Assembly (NCBI GenBank): GCA_021807965.1
Contig: JAKBCI010000026.1
Span: 1 to 11,514 of the forward strand
Source: Actinomycetes bacterium
Lineage (GTDB): Bacteria > Actinomycetota > Acidimicrobiia > Acidimicrobiales > RAAP-2
DNA length: 11,514 nucleotides
Reading direction: 5' to 3'
Shown: piece by piece, positions 1 to 6,516 of the stretch
How the letters are laid out: each line of letters starts with the position of its first letter
How positions within the stretch are numbered: position 1 is the first letter of the stretch
Notes under the pieces: model-generated
Database searches by the model: none
Told to the model about the DNA's origin: nothing
The model's input: the letters and a program-made list of their open reading frames with translations, nothing else
Made by a program: the position numbers and the translations under genes

Positions 1-354
1 GTAGTAGTCGAGGCGCGGGTCGTCCGTGCCGACCGCCGCGAACGGATCGAGACCCTGATCCGTATAGCCGAACAGGGTCGGATCGTAACCCGCACGGCGG
101 GCCACCGTAGCGAAGCTTTCAAACCGCCGCTCGAGTGGCGTGCCATTAGCCACGACGCGATTGTTCATCTGGTAGGTCCCGGTGTACAGCGCAGCTCGAC
201 CCGGCGCGCAAGGAGCCGCCTGCGAAAAATGCCTCGCCAATCGAATACCCTCTCGAGCGATCCGATCGAGCGTAGGCGTCTTGACCAACGGGTGCCCGGC
301 CGCACCGAACGAATCCCCTCGAAACTGGTCCAGTGTGATGAAGAGGACGTTCAC
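1..354 (-). CDS. Sulfatase / phosphonate monoester hydrolase family enzyme, N-terminal part (cut by window edge)
   Basis: Hydrolase of the alkaline-phosphatase-like superfamily that cleaves sulfate or phosphate/phosphonate esters with a formylglycine made from an active-site Cys. The 118 visible residues start at a GTG and include the metal-binding region LDQFRGD (Asp9, Gln10) and the formylglycine signature CAPGR (Cys49-Arg53), i.e. C-x-P-x-R. The segments around YQMNNR (61-66), Asn70 and GYDP...GYT (89-98) resemble phosphonate monoester hydrolases more than classical arylsulfatases; that is my recollection of the family, not a search. The C-terminal two thirds, with the remaining metal ligands, lies outside the window. 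The GTG overlaps the TGA of the upstream esterase by four bases (GTGA, 351-354), with no clear ribosome binding site, so translational coupling is likely. Activity would need a formylglycine-generating enzyme, which is not seen here. The superfamily is sure, the substrate is not. Confidence 0.9.
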   Translation of the reverse strand, partial: MNVLFITLDQFRGDSFGAAGHPLVKTPTLDRIAREGIRLARHFSQAAPCAPGRAALYTGTYQMNNRVVANGTPLERRFESFATVARRAGYDPTLFGYTDQGLDPFAAVGTDDPRLDYY

Positions 355-1280
355 GGCCGGACGACGAGTCGGTGGAGGTGAGCTGCGACGTCGTCCAGGA
401 TGTCCAGAGCCTCGGGCACGATGCCACCAAGGCGGATGAAACCGTGAATCATGCCCTCGGCCTCTAGTAATTCGACGTCGACGCCAAAGTGCTCGAGTAA
501 TCCGGCGTACGCGATCCCCTCGTCACGCAGCGGATCGAGCGTCGCTACCACGACGATCGCCGACGGCGAGTGGGCCAAATCCGGATTTAGCAGCGGTGAG
601 ATCCGAGAATCAGTGTGATCGGCGCTACCCAGGTACTGGGAGTAGTCATAGCGCAGGTGATCCAACTCGAGCCCGTAGCCCGAGCCGTACGAATGGGCGG
701 AATCGGTCACCATATCGGGACCGAGCGTTGGGTACAGCAACACTTGGGCGACGATGCTCAGATCCTCGTCGCGGGTGAGGGCGCAGGCCACGGTCGCGAG
801 CGTCGCACCGGCCGAATCACCCATCACGAACAGGGCCGCCTCCGCATCGGCGAAACGCTCACGGTGCGTCGCCACGTGACGTAGCACGTCGACCGCGTCG
901 TCTAGTCCACTGGGGAATGGGTGTTCCGGGGCCAGCCGGTAGTCAACGGCGAGCACCCGCATCGCCGTGTCTTCCGCTATCCGTCGGCAGACGCGATCGT
1001 GGGTCTCCAAGTCACCGAGCACGAACGATCCGCCGTGGAAGTACACCACCAGCCCCCGGGCCTCGTCCGTCGTCGGCACGTAGAGTCTTGATCCGACGGC
1101 GCGACCAACGAGGTCAATGACGTAATCGCGAACACTGGCGATTGGTGGTTCGTTCGGCCAAAGCGACTGAGCGGTCGAGCGGAACGTTGCGCGGCGCTCG
1201 GCCATCGTCACCGTCGACGGGTGCGGCAGCGGCCGGGCGCGCACGTCATCCAAGTATGCCTGCAACGCCGGATGAATCAT
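351..1280 (-). CDS. Alpha/beta hydrolase, HSL (hormone-sensitive lipase-like) family esterase
   Basis: Probable carboxylesterase of the alpha/beta-hydrolase fold-3 (HSL) family, 309 residues, a usual length. Visible motifs are the oxyanion-hole HGGS at 82-85 (the family usually has HGGG), DYRLAPEHPFP at 113-123, the nucleophile elbow GDSAG at 154-158 with catalytic Ser156, Asp249 in the LDPLRDEG segment, and His279 in IHGF. No signal peptide is seen, so it is cytoplasmic. The ATG at 1280 has an excellent purine-rich ribosome binding site just upstream (1284-1291). It is the middle gene of a three-gene minus-strand operon: 44 bp downstream of the CoA-transferase-like gene and overlapping the sulfatase-family gene by four bases. 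The natural ester is unknown. Context suggests it acts in sequence with the neighbouring ester hydrolase and the CoA-linked enzyme, which is inference. Confidence 0.93.
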   Translation of the reverse strand: MIHPALQAYLDDVRARPLPHPSTVTMAERRATFRSTAQSLWPNEPPIASVRDYVIDLVGRAVGSRLYVPTTDEARGLVVYFHGGSFVLGDLETHDRVCRRIAEDTAMRVLAVDYRLAPEHPFPSGLDDAVDVLRHVATHRERFADAEAALFVMGDSAGATLATVACALTRDEDLSIVAQVLLYPTLGPDMVTDSAHSYGSGYGLELDHLRYDYSQYLGSADHTDSRISPLLNPDLAHSPSAIVVVATLDPLRDEGIAYAGLLEHFGVDVELLEAEGMIHGFIRLGGIVPEALDILDDVAAHLHRLVVRP

Positions 1281-1283
1281 TCG

Positions 1284-1291
1284 CCCTCCTC
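1284..1291 (-). promoter_or_regulatory. Ribosome binding site of the alpha/beta hydrolase
   Basis: On the minus strand the sequence reads GAGGAGGG, ending three bases before the ATG at 1280. It is the strongest Shine-Dalgarno in the window and fixes the start of the esterase. Confidence 0.8.
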
Positions 1292-1324
1292 GCGTGCAGC
1301 CTACGCAGCGCGTGGGGCGCGTCG

Positions 1325-2554
1325 CTAGAGAATTCCTAACGTTGTTGCGGCACGAGCGAGATCGTCTCGCGCTTTCGGCTCAGCCGCGAACTCGATCAGA
1401 GCCCTCGCCTGGTCACTCTGACTTCGGCCGAAGAGCGTCGCCACCCCCTGGTCAGTTACGACTGCGCTGTGCTGAAAGGAGCACACGGGGTCGCGCAGTA
1501 TCGGGACAACGGTCGATCTATCCGTCTTCTCGTGCCACGATCGAAGCGCCAACACCGCTTGCCCGTCTCGCGAGTGCAGCGCCCCACTCACGAAGTCCGG
1601 CTGACCACCGAATCCGGAATAAATTGCTCCGTGGACGTAGCTAGCGTTGGCCTGCGCGTAAAGGTCAACCTCCAACGCCGTGTTGATCGACAGCATCGCC
1701 GGTTGCTCGGCGATACGCGCCGGGTTGTTCGCGACCTCCGTACGTCGCATTACCACGCGCGGATTGTGCTGGACCCAGCGATAAAGTTCGGCCGAACCAT
1801 ACAGGAACGTCGACGTGATCACCCGATCCGGGTCAATCGCGCCGGCGCGGTCCAACATCATGACGCCGTCACTGATCATTTCTGACCAAACTCCGAGATG
1901 GCGTCTCTGACCCATGAAGGAGAGGGCGGCGTCGGGCAGTAGCCCGATTCCCATTTGCAGCGTCGCGCCGTCACTGGCCAGCGACGCGACGTTGCGTCCG
2001 ATGCGCGAAGCGCCCTCGTCAATCGGCCGTGCTACGGGAGACGGCAGCGGCTCGTCCACCTCGACGGCGAAGTCAATCAGCTCCGCGTCAATCTCGCCGT
2101 CACCAACGGTATATGGCATCTGCGGATTGAGCTGGGCCACGACTACGCCACCGCGCCGTCGAGCCTCGTGGATTGCCGCGGGCAAGATGTTCACCTCAAT
2201 GCCGAGAGATACTCGACCGCGATGGGGAGGCGAGGTCTGCACGAGGACAACGTCGGGGGGGCGCGTCGACGCGAAGAGTCGGGGCACGAGGGAGAGTCGC
2301 ATGGGCAAGAACTCCACACCGGAGGCGTACCGCACGCCTTCACCCACGAACGGCGTCTCAGTGATCAGTCCACTTCGTTCGGGCCAACCTCGTTGCGGGT
2401 TGAGAACGAACGCGCGAAACTTCTCCAAGGACTCATTCGCGATGTTGATCAACGTCCATGGCGTTGCGAAGTTCCCCGAGACGACTACTCGAGGTTCGTC
2501 GTGGGCCACTGATTCCAATTGGTGGCCAACATCTTCCTCGGTTACCGTTCGCAT
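1325..2554 (-). CDS. Acetyl-CoA hydrolase/transferase family protein (4-hydroxybutyrate CoA-transferase-like)
   Basis: Family I-like CoA-transferase/hydrolase of 409 residues, which moves CoA between acyl groups (or hydrolyses acyl-CoA) through a glutamyl-CoA thioester. Motifs in order: NPQMPYT (143-149), the glycine loop QMGIG (200-204), the likely catalytic Glu225 in GVWSEMISDG, the CoA-site GFGGQPDFV (314-322) and VVTDQGVATLFG near 365-376, all typical of the acetyl-CoA hydrolase/4-hydroxybutyrate CoA-transferase group. The length is close to the usual 420-440. The ATG at 2554 is preceded by GGGAG six bases upstream on the minus strand. It appears to be the first gene of an operon with the esterase and the sulfatase-family gene downstream. 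The acyl substrate cannot be told from sequence; acetate, butyrate or 4-hydroxybutyrate are all possible. No clear promoter was found upstream. Confidence 0.93.
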   Translation of the reverse strand: MRTVTEEDVGHQLESVAHDEPRVVVSGNFATPWTLINIANESLEKFRAFVLNPQRGWPERSGLITETPFVGEGVRYASGVEFLPMRLSLVPRLFASTRPPDVVLVQTSPPHRGRVSLGIEVNILPAAIHEARRRGGVVVAQLNPQMPYTVGDGEIDAELIDFAVEVDEPLPSPVARPIDEGASRIGRNVASLASDGATLQMGIGLLPDAALSFMGQRRHLGVWSEMISDGVMMLDRAGAIDPDRVITSTFLYGSAELYRWVQHNPRVVMRRTEVANNPARIAEQPAMLSINTALEVDLYAQANASYVHGAIYSGFGGQPDFVSGALHSRDGQAVLALRSWHEKTDRSTVVPILRDPVCSFQHSAVVTDQGVATLFGRSQSDQARALIEFAAEPKARDDLARAATTLGIL

Positions 2555-2827
2555 GGCCGTCTCCCATTCGGATCCAGTGTGTCAGGCCAGTACGACGCGT
2601 TCGCATCCTTTGCGTTGATACCTTCGATCATCCGTGGCGTACCAACCAACGGCCCGTCCACCGCCCTCGCCCGGTTAGCGTTCAGCGAGGTGGCCGAGAC
2701 TCGCCTCCCCTCGTCATGGACCCACGCACGGATTCGCAACTACACCCACGGTCCCGCGGTTTCGTCACCGATCACCACGCCTACCGACTCGACCTCGCGG
2801 TCCAAGCACCCCGGGACGCGACTCTCC
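2555..2827. other. Intergenic stretch between CoA-transferase gene and tRNA-Gly
   Basis: About 270 bases with no ORF showing family motifs on either strand. It must contain the promoter of the CoA-transferase operon (minus strand) and the 3' end of the tRNA-Gly transcript. I see no convincing -10/-35 pair, no strong hairpin followed by a T run, and no direct repeat of the tRNA 3' end that would mark an attachment site. Confidence 0.5.
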
Positions 2828-2903
2828 TGGAGCGGACGACCGGGCTCGAACCGGCGACCTCGACCTTGGCAAGGTCGCGCTCTACCAACTGAGCTACGTC
2901 CGC
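2828..2903 (-). tRNA. tRNA-Gly (anticodon GCC), CCA end encoded
   Basis: Complete cloverleaf on the minus strand. The acceptor stem GCGGACG (2897-2903) pairs with CGTCCGC (2832-2838). The D-arm carries the AGTTGGTA loop. The anticodon stem CGACC/GGTCG encloses the loop TTGCCAA with anticodon GCC (2868-2870 on the plus strand as GGC). The T-arm GCCGG-TTCGAGC-CCGGT has one G-U pair. The discriminator is U (2831), as expected for glycine, and the 3' CCA is encoded at 2828-2830. A TAnnnT box lies nine bases upstream of the 5' end. It lies between dut (upstream, same strand) and the CoA-transferase operon. Confidence 0.97.
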
Positions 2904-2912
2904 GTCGCCTTA

Positions 2913-2918
2913 AGTGTA
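2913..2918 (-). promoter_or_regulatory. Candidate -10 box of tRNA-Gly
   Basis: Minus-strand TACACT ends nine bases before the mature 5' end of the tRNA, which would give a leader of only two or three bases for RNase P to remove. No clear -35 was found. The same hexamer pattern at the same distance precedes tRNA-Leu. Confidence 0.5.
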
Positions 2919-2964
2919 GCGGACGGGATCGCCACAGCGTGATCGGTTGAGCCGTCCTCTCGAC

Positions 2965-3399
2965 CTACCGGCCCGAACTCCCAAATCCCCCGATACCTCG
3001 AGACGACGCTGGCAGATCTTCGACCAGTCGGAAATCCGCTGCCGCTACTGGCAACACGACGAGTTGTGCGATCCGATCACCCGCGCTCACCACGTACACG
3101 TCTTGCGGGTCAAGATTCACGAGCGCCACCTTGATCTCACCTCGATAGCCCGAATCAACGAGGCCGGGCGCGTTGACGCACGTGACTCCGTGACGAAGTG
3201 ATAAGCCACTGCGGGGAAGTACGAAGCCGCCGAAACCCGAGGGAATGGCGACTGCGATGCCGGTGCTGACGAGCGCGCGCCCACCTCGCGGTTCGAGCCG
3301 ATACGATTCTACGGCGACGAGATCGAATCCGGCATCGCCGTCATGGGCCGAACTGGGGATAACGGCGTTGTCGCACAACCTCGTGATGGGGATCTCCAT
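2965..3399 (-). CDS. dut: Deoxyuridine 5'-triphosphate nucleotidohydrolase (dUTPase)
   Basis: Hydrolyses dUTP to dUMP and pyrophosphate, which keeps uracil out of DNA and feeds thymidylate synthesis; a cytoplasmic homotrimer. The 144 residues are a standard length and hold all five dUTPase motifs: DAGFDL (22-27), PRSGLSLRHG (62-71), the uracil-binding/catalytic motif NAPGLVDSGYRGEI (76-89, catalytic Asp82), AGDRIAQLVV (106-115) and the C-terminal lid motif RGIGGFGSSG (134-143). The open frame extends further upstream, but the conserved N-terminus begins at the ATG at 3399. A TAATCT box lies seven bases upstream of this ATG with no Shine-Dalgarno, which fits a leaderless mRNA. It is divergent from orn across 48 bp. 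tRNA-Gly lies 61 bp downstream on the same strand. Confidence 0.97.
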   Translation of the reverse strand: MEIPITRLCDNAVIPSSAHDGDAGFDLVAVESYRLEPRGGRALVSTGIAVAIPSGFGGFVLPRSGLSLRHGVTCVNAPGLVDSGYRGEIKVALVNLDPQDVYVVSAGDRIAQLVVLPVAAADFRLVEDLPASSRGIGGFGSSGR

Positions 3400-3406
3400 G
3401 GCGCGA

Positions 3407-3412
3407 AGATTA
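3407..3412 (-). promoter_or_regulatory. Candidate -10 box of dut (leaderless start)
   Basis: The minus strand reads TAATCT, then seven bases, then the dut ATG. This puts the transcription start at or next to the A of the ATG. No Shine-Dalgarno is present. Leaderless mRNAs of this geometry are common in actinobacteria (established knowledge). Confidence 0.6.
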
Positions 3413-3435
3413 CATGCCCCAACCGCGCACTTCGA

Positions 3436-3441
3436 TAGTGT
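3436..3441 (+). promoter_or_regulatory. Candidate -10 box of orn (leaderless start)
   Basis: The plus strand reads TAGTGT, then six bases, then the orn ATG at 3448, with no Shine-Dalgarno. It lies 23 bp from the dut -10 on the other strand, so the two polymerase footprints would overlap. Confidence 0.6.
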
Positions 3442-3447
3442 CAGTCC

Positions 3448-4005
3448 ATGCTCGCCTGGATGGATCTCGAGATGACCGGCCTCGAGCCCGACCGCCACGT
3501 CATCGTGGAGATCGCAACGATTGTGACCGACGACCACCTCGCCGTCGTCGCGGAAGGACCCGACATCGTCATTGGTGCCACGGCGGACCAACTGGCACAG
3601 ATGGGTGACTTCGTCACGCGAATGCATTCTAAATCCGGGCTGCTAGACGCCATCCGGCGGTCTACGGTGAGCGTGGCTCAGGCGGAGCAACGAACCTTGG
3701 CGTTCTTGCGCGAGCACATCACTGAACCCGGCAGCGTTCCTCTCTGTGGCAATTCAATCGGAACCGACCGGCGCTTTCTCCAGCAGTACATGCCCGAGCT
3801 CGAAGCATTCTTTCACTATCGCAACGTCGACGTGTCGACCATCAAAGAGCTCGCTCGGCGTTGGCATCCAGAAGTACTCGCCGGATTACCCGACAAGGAG
3901 TCCAGTCACCGAGCGCTCGACGACGTCCGGGAGTCGATAGAAGAACTTGCTCACTATCGCGACCGTCTCTTTCCCCGGTCTACGGGTACGGTCCCGCCCG
4001 CGTGA
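3448..4005 (+). CDS. orn: Oligoribonuclease, DEDDh 3'-5' exoribonuclease
   Basis: Degrades di- to penta-ribonucleotides left by other RNases and pGpG from cyclic-di-GMP turnover; cytoplasmic. The 185 residues are a typical length. All DEDDh catalytic elements are present: Asp6 and Glu8 in MDLEMTGL, Asp107 in GNSIGTDRRFL, and His154 and Asp159 in SSHRALDDVRESI. The ATG at 3448 is close to the first catalytic motif, as in E. coli Orn, and has a TAGTGT box six bases upstream instead of a ribosome binding site. Its stop codon overlaps the GTG of the next gene by four bases (GTGA at 4002-4005), so the two are very likely co-transcribed. The gene is divergent from dut; both are nucleotide-metabolism functions. 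Confidence 0.97.
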   Translation: MLAWMDLEMTGLEPDRHVIVEIATIVTDDHLAVVAEGPDIVIGATADQLAQMGDFVTRMHSKSGLLDAIRRSTVSVAQAEQRTLAFLREHITEPGSVPLCGNSIGTDRRFLQQYMPELEAFFHYRNVDVSTIKELARRWHPEVLAGLPDKESSHRALDDVRESIEELAHYRDRLFPRSTGTVPPA

Positions 4006-5753
4006 CCGAGCCACCCCTGTCGCTGACGGCGGCTACCGCCCAGTTGACGTCGCCCGGCCAGCTATTCGAGACCGAGCGTCGCGTCGTGCGAGGAATCGAG
4101 ATGTCGGTGTGGAAGCACGCGCCCAAAAACCTTCGCGAGGTTCTCGATCTGTCGCTTCGCCACGGCGAACGAGATTTTCTCGTCTACGGGAATCAGCGGA
4201 TCACCTTCGATCAGCACTACCGGATCGCCTCTGCACTTTCGCACCGCTTACGCGATCGCGGCGTCGACCGCGCCGATCGCGTGGCTATTGCTTCGCGAAA
4301 CCTTCCGTCGTGGGTCAGTGCCTTTTGGGGGATCGTGTGTGCCGGTGCCATTGCCGTACCGTTAAATGCATGGTGGACAAGTGACGAACTTCGTTACGGG
4401 CTCGCCGACTCGGGAACACGTGTCGTCTTCGTCGACGACGAACGGCTGGAACAGATCCGGCCGCTTCTTGACGACCTAGATCAACTGACAACGATCATTG
4501 TGATGACCGAACACCTCGAGCACGTTCGTGAACTTGAACGGCATCAGCGCGTGGAGATCGTGTCGTTCGACACGTTCCTCGGAGCCGTCGACCCCGCGGC
4601 AACACCCGTCGACATTCAGATTGACGCGGACGATGACGCGACAATGTTCTACACGTCGGGCACCACGGGTCACCCCAAGGGCGCCGTAGGCACCCACCGC
4701 AACGTGGTCACCAATCTGATGAACTTGTTCTTCATCGGCCAGCGCGCGACGCTGCGCTTCGCGTCGACCGAACCAGGCGCCGACACGCCCGGCCCCAGCG
4801 CCAACCTGCTTAACATTCCGCTCTTCCACGCCACCGGCTGTCTCGCCGTGATGGTGGTGAGTACGGCCGCCGGTGGGAAGCTAGTGATGACGCACCATTT
4901 CGATCCGGCTGAGGCACTGGCGATCATCGAGCGCGAGCGCATCACCACCATTGGTGGCGTGCCGACGGTCGTGATGCAGATCCTCGACCACCCGGATTTT
5001 GCCAGCTATGACGTGTCGAGCGTCCGTCTGGTGTCCTACGGCGGAGCGCCCGCACCGCCAGAACTCGTCACGAGAATCCGCAGCGCGTTCAATCTCGCTC
5101 AGCCCGGTAATGGCTACGGGCTGACCGAGACCGCCGCGGCGGTCGCACTCAATACCGGCCCCGATTACGTTGAACGTCCGACGAGCTGCGGGACCGTTGT
5201 CCCCGTGTGCGAAGTCGCCGTCGTTCCCGACGGGTACGACCTGGCCGAACCGCCGAGCATGAGTGATCCAGCCATGGTCGGCGAACTCTGGATCAAGGGA
5301 CCCAACGTTGTACGGGGGTACTGGAACAAGCCGGAGGAAACCGCTCGATCCTTCACCGCGGGGTGGTTGCACACCGGCGACATAGCACGAATTGACGACG
5401 ACGGATTCATCTACATCGTCGATCGCGCAAAGGACGTGATTATCCGAGGCGGCGAGAACGTGTACTCGGTGGTCGTAGAAGCCGCACTCTTCGAACACCC
5501 CGACGTTGCCGACTGCGCCGTAGTCGGCCTACCACACCCGACTTTAGGCGAAGAGGTAGCCGCCGTCATCGTGCTGCGGCCCGGACGATCAGTGAGAGCC
5601 GATGAATTACGCACGCACGTGACCCATCGACTCGCACGTTTCGAAGTCCCGACCAAGTACTACTTCCGGGGAGAGCCACTGCCGCGCAACCCGCAAGGAA
5701 AAGTGCTCAAGCGAGCGCTGCGAGAGTCGCTGCTAGAGATGCCATCTGATTGA
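4002..5753 (+). CDS. Acyl-CoA synthetase (AMP-forming, FadD-like ANL superfamily ligase)
   Basis: Activates a carboxylic acid with ATP to an acyl-adenylate and transfers it to CoA. The product is 583 residues from a GTG start. Core motifs: the P-loop YTSGTTGHPKG (217-227), GYGLTET (371-377), the TGD motif (458-460), the hinge region YIVDRAKDVIIRGGEN (471-486) and the C-terminal catalytic Lys567 in PQGKVLK. After GGEN the segment reads VYSVVVE where relatives usually have VYPxEVE, a mild change. The frame is open upstream, but the GTG at 4002 overlaps the orn stop (GTGA) and the N-terminal segment from it (TSPGQLFE...VWKHAP) looks like the conserved lead of actinobacterial FadD-type ligases, so I chose it over the internal ATG at residue 34. 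The acid substrate is unknown; medium/long-chain or aromatic acids are possible. Coupling to orn looks positional rather than functional. Confidence 0.93.
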   Translation: MTEPPLSLTAATAQLTSPGQLFETERRVVRGIEMSVWKHAPKNLREVLDLSLRHGERDFLVYGNQRITFDQHYRIASALSHRLRDRGVDRADRVAIASRNLPSWVSAFWGIVCAGAIAVPLNAWWTSDELRYGLADSGTRVVFVDDERLEQIRPLLDDLDQLTTIIVMTEHLEHVRELERHQRVEIVSFDTFLGAVDPAATPVDIQIDADDDATMFYTSGTTGHPKGAVGTHRNVVTNLMNLFFIGQRATLRFASTEPGADTPGPSANLLNIPLFHATGCLAVMVVSTAAGGKLVMTHHFDPAEALAIIERERITTIGGVPTVVMQILDHPDFASYDVSSVRLVSYGGAPAPPELVTRIRSAFNLAQPGNGYGLTETAAAVALNTGPDYVERPTSCGTVVPVCEVAVVPDGYDLAEPPSMSDPAMVGELWIKGPNVVRGYWNKPEETARSFTAGWLHTGDIARIDDDGFIYIVDRAKDVIIRGGENVYSVVVEAALFEHPDVADCAVVGLPHPTLGEEVAAVIVLRPGRSVRADELRTHVTHRLARFEVPTKYYFRGEPLPRNPQGKVLKRALRESLLEMPSD

Positions 5754-5764
5754 ACCTTTCCCCA

Positions 5765-5778
5765 GTTGGTCAACCAAC
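5765..5778 (+). terminator. Possible weak terminator hairpin after the acyl-CoA synthetase
   Basis: A perfect inverted repeat GTTGG-TCAA-CCAAC starts 12 bases after the stop codon. It lacks a following T run, so termination is only a guess from position. Confidence 0.25.
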
Positions 5779-6100
5779 CGTCGCCCCTCAACACCGATTC
5801 AAACGTTCCCCATGACATACACAGGTGCCGCACGACACGGGCGGTTGGCGATCGATGTTCGGGCTCATCAGCGATCTCGCCCCAACGGCGCAACGTCCCT
5901 GCAACCGCGGAACTAGATGACCTGGACGACCGAGCCACCAAACTCGGCGAGCGCTGCGTGAGACCATTCCGTCATTGGCGCTGCTTCACCGGAGTTCGTA
6001 CCATGCGTGAGCGACTGGTATCGAAGTCGCCACGGAACGGCGCCACCACGACCTCCGCGTATGCCCCGATTCGCACCGACCCCAAACCACTGGAACCTAT

Positions 6101-6139
6101 TGGCGTCACCGAACGCCGCCAATCTCGCCGGCGACGCCA
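6101..6139. repeat. Imperfect inverted repeat / hairpin
   Basis: TGGCGTC (6101-6107) pairs with GACGCCA (6133-6139). After one A-C mismatch the stem continues CCG (6109-6111) with CGG (6129-6131), leaving a 17-base loop. An alternative pairing exists, CGTCAC (6104-6109) with GTGACG (6140-6145), so two exclusive folds share the same left arm. No T run follows on either strand. Function unknown. Confidence 0.4.
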
Positions 6140-6367
6140 GTGACGTTCGATCCCCAGTCGCGGGTGCCACCGTTTCCGTCGCCGGTTCCGTCCACCCATG
6201 TCCCGTCGAACGCTCCGCCGGCCCCAGCAACGTCCCGCGCCTCGTTCTCGAGATGGGCAAGTGCACCAGTCATTCGCTGACCATTGGACCGCACGCAATC
6301 GCCGGGTCAGTGGAGCGTGGACCGCGTTCGACGACACGGCACATCACCCCACTAGACCCCGCCTGAG

Positions 6368-6383
6368 GTGGTCAATCCCACCA
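6368..6383. repeat. Short inverted repeat
   Basis: GGTGG and CCACC flank a six-base loop about 135 bases past the stop of the peroxiredoxin gene. It could be a weak terminator, but there is no T run in either direction. Confidence 0.2.
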
Positions 6384-6516
6384 CCGGTGTCGTGCCCCGC
6401 TTACAACCCGCCTAAGCGAATCGCGGTGCTCGCGAGCGAAGACCTCGACGACACCGCCGTCATCTCATCGCGACAGGCGCCACGGTACCGAGCACCGGGT
6501 CTACGCGCATCGACGG

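Larger units (their letters stand above)
5754..6516. other. Gene-free gap of about 760 bp
   Basis: Between the ligase (plus) and the peroxiredoxin (minus), both of which end here, so a convergent gap would normally be short. Several open frames of 60-125 codons exist on both strands, but they overlap each other, lack ribosome binding sites, are rich in Arg/Pro/Ser/Thr as expected of off-frame GC-rich DNA, and show no motif I know. The gap holds an imperfect hairpin (6101-6139) and two weak ones (5765-5778, 6368-6383). It may be decayed coding sequence, a non-coding RNA locus or plain spacer. Confidence 0.5.

Noticed and set aside
2828..2903. tRNA-Gly as an integration site for a mobile element.
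   Set aside because: No integrase gene and no repeated copy of the tRNA 3' end were seen in the window.
2519..2950. Long plus-strand open frames running across the CoA-transferase start, the gap and the tRNA-Gly gene.
   Set aside because: They run antisense through a real tRNA and the 5' end of a well-supported gene, have Arg/Ser/Thr/Pro-rich composition and no family motif.
3400..3627. Upstream extension of the dUTPase frame.
   Set aside because: It would run through the orn coding region on the opposite strand. The conserved dUTPase N-terminus starts at 3399, right after a -10 box.
6035..6067. Minus-strand frame reading GAYAEVVVAPF, faintly like the Y-x-E-V-V-V-A segment of acetoacetate-decarboxylase-like proteins.
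   Set aside because: The match is only about ten residues, the flanking sequence in all frames shows nothing else of that family, and no ribosome binding site or start supports a gene. A translated search would decide.
6007..6366. Plus-strand open frame of 119 codons in the gap.
   Set aside because: No ribosome binding site, overlapping frames of equal length on the other strand, proline-rich random-looking composition, no motif.
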